Below, piece by piece: positions 49,390-49,827 of a stretch of DNA of 49,827 bases; positions within the stretch are counted from its first letter, which is position 1, and the number at the start of each line of letters is the position of its first letter. This stretch comes from an uncultured Prevotellaceae bacterium (GTDB taxonomy: Bacteria; Bacteroidota; Bacteroidia; Bacteroidales; Bacteroidaceae): NCBI GenBank assembly GCA_902776665.1, contig CACYQZ010000016.1:1-49827 (forward strand), written 5' to 3'. Under the pieces are notes generated by a model, which was not told the DNA's origin, did no database searches, and worked only from the letters and a program-made list of their open reading frames with translations. Both the position numbers and the translations under genes were made by a program.

Positions 49390-49827
49390 ATGACCTTCTC
49401 CTGGCTCGACCTCCTCACGACGATTCTCGGCTTGGCCTACATCATCCTCGAATACCGCGCCTCGATTTGGCTCTGGGCGGTCGGTTTCGCGATGCAGGCG
49501 CTCGGCATCGTGCTCTATTACGAAAAAGGGCTGTACGCCGACTGCGGAATGGAATTTTACTACCTCGCGATGACGGTTTATGGTTGGTGGAATTGGGCGC
49601 GACGAGGGAAGCGAGGAACGAGAAGCGACGAGCGAGAAGCGACGAGCGAGAAACGAGAAGCGAGGAGCGAACTTCCGATTCGCCATTTTCCGCTTCGCCT
49701 CGCCTTGATTTGGGGCATTTTCACGCTTGTTGCGTGGGCTGCGCTCTATCTTTTCCTCGTCACCTGCACCGATTCGCGCGTGCCCGTCGCCGATTCGTTC
49801 ACCACGGCTCTTTCCTTCGTCGGCATC
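49390..49827 (+). CDS. pnuT: PnuC-family thiamine transporter, PnuT-like (partial, runs off the window)
   Basis: The first 146 codons of a PnuC-type inner-membrane vitamin transporter. Helices are visible in WLDLLTTILGLAYIILEY and LWAVGFAMQALGIVLYY, and the family motif YGWWNW ends the third. A charged stretch (RGKRGTRSDEREATSEKREAR) follows, encoded by a GAGAAGCGACGAGC tandem repeat read in frame. The next helix is LALIWGIFTLVAWAALYLFLV. Being 12 nt after the thiamine receptor and under the same TPP riboswitch, thiamine is the expected cargo. The 3' end, and possibly a thiamine pyrophosphokinase gene, lie beyond the window. Confidence 0.88.
   Translation, partial: MTFSWLDLLTTILGLAYIILEYRASIWLWAVGFAMQALGIVLYYEKGLYADCGMEFYYLAMTVYGWWNWARRGKRGTRSDEREATSEKREARSELPIRHFPLRLALIWGIFTLVAWAALYLFLVTCTDSRVPVADSFTTALSFVGI
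49603..49671. repeat. In-frame 7/14-nt repeat in the pnuT-like gene
   Basis: GAGAAGC/GACGAGC-type heptamers, arranged partly as a 14-nt unit, encoding a highly charged cytoplasmic or periplasmic loop between two helices. Confidence 0.8.

Overview
The window comes from a member of the Bacteroidota, most likely order Bacteroidales. The evidence is taxonomic signatures in the genes: a PorQ-type protein of the type IX secretion system, a SusC/SusD pair, DUF1573, a Bacteroidales-type alpha-2-macroglobulin protein and a TPP-riboswitch-controlled TonB receptor/PnuC-type thiamine locus. The promoters agree: most transcription units are preceded by TAnnTTTG (-7 box), often with a TTG about 19-23 bases upstream, and Shine-Dalgarno sequences are weak.

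Layout. 1-6.7 kb: TatD nuclease, polyprenyl synthase and TonB on the minus strand; porQ-cmk on the plus strand; an XRE regulator, an AT-rich gap and holA. 6.8-7.6 kb: a small outer-membrane barrel and a 22-codon remnant of an ATPase gene. 7.7-10.3 kb (minus): cassette A, made of a structured leader RNA, an EcoRI-family adenine methyltransferase and a DUF262-HNH nuclease. 10.4-13.5 kb: M48 peptidase, bcp, glnA. 13.7-24.2 kb: A2M-DUF1573-ispH, then pyrK-pyrD and a carbon-nitrogen hydrolase. 24.3-29.8 kb: SusC/SusD. 29.8-35.9 kb: UvrD-type helicase with a built-in DnaQ exonuclease, BASS transporter, a small HExxH protein, OPT transporter. 36.1-38.6 kb (plus): cassette B, a diverged second copy of cassette A in the opposite orientation. 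38.6-46.7 kb: clpB, a SAM methyltransferase, a membrane-anchored HTH protein, an NfeD/SPFH membrane operon, a WecB-like protein. 46.7 kb to the end: TPP riboswitch, thiamine TonB receptor and a pnuT-like gene cut by the window edge.

Main discovery. Cassettes A and B have the same order: promoter, a roughly 245-249 nt RNA, MTase, nuclease, hairpin terminator. The RNAs share a 5' motif (GTCCTTTCTT, one variable base, then GTGAGGGGGCAAA). In both, the first long helix starts exactly at RNA position 56. Their helices P1, P2, P3 and P4 have the same order and near-equal spacing but different sequences, which is what compensatory change looks like. I infer a mobile or accessory modification-restriction system with a dedicated non-coding RNA. 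I do not recognise this RNA from any family I know.

Second theme. Seven-nucleotide tandem repeats occur between genes and also in frame inside conserved genes (tatD, the A2M gene, ispH, the carbon-nitrogen hydrolase, the wecB-like gene, the pnuT-like gene). GC-rich palindromes sit in frame in clpB and the helicase gene. This genome appears to tolerate repeat insertion into surface loops of essential proteins.
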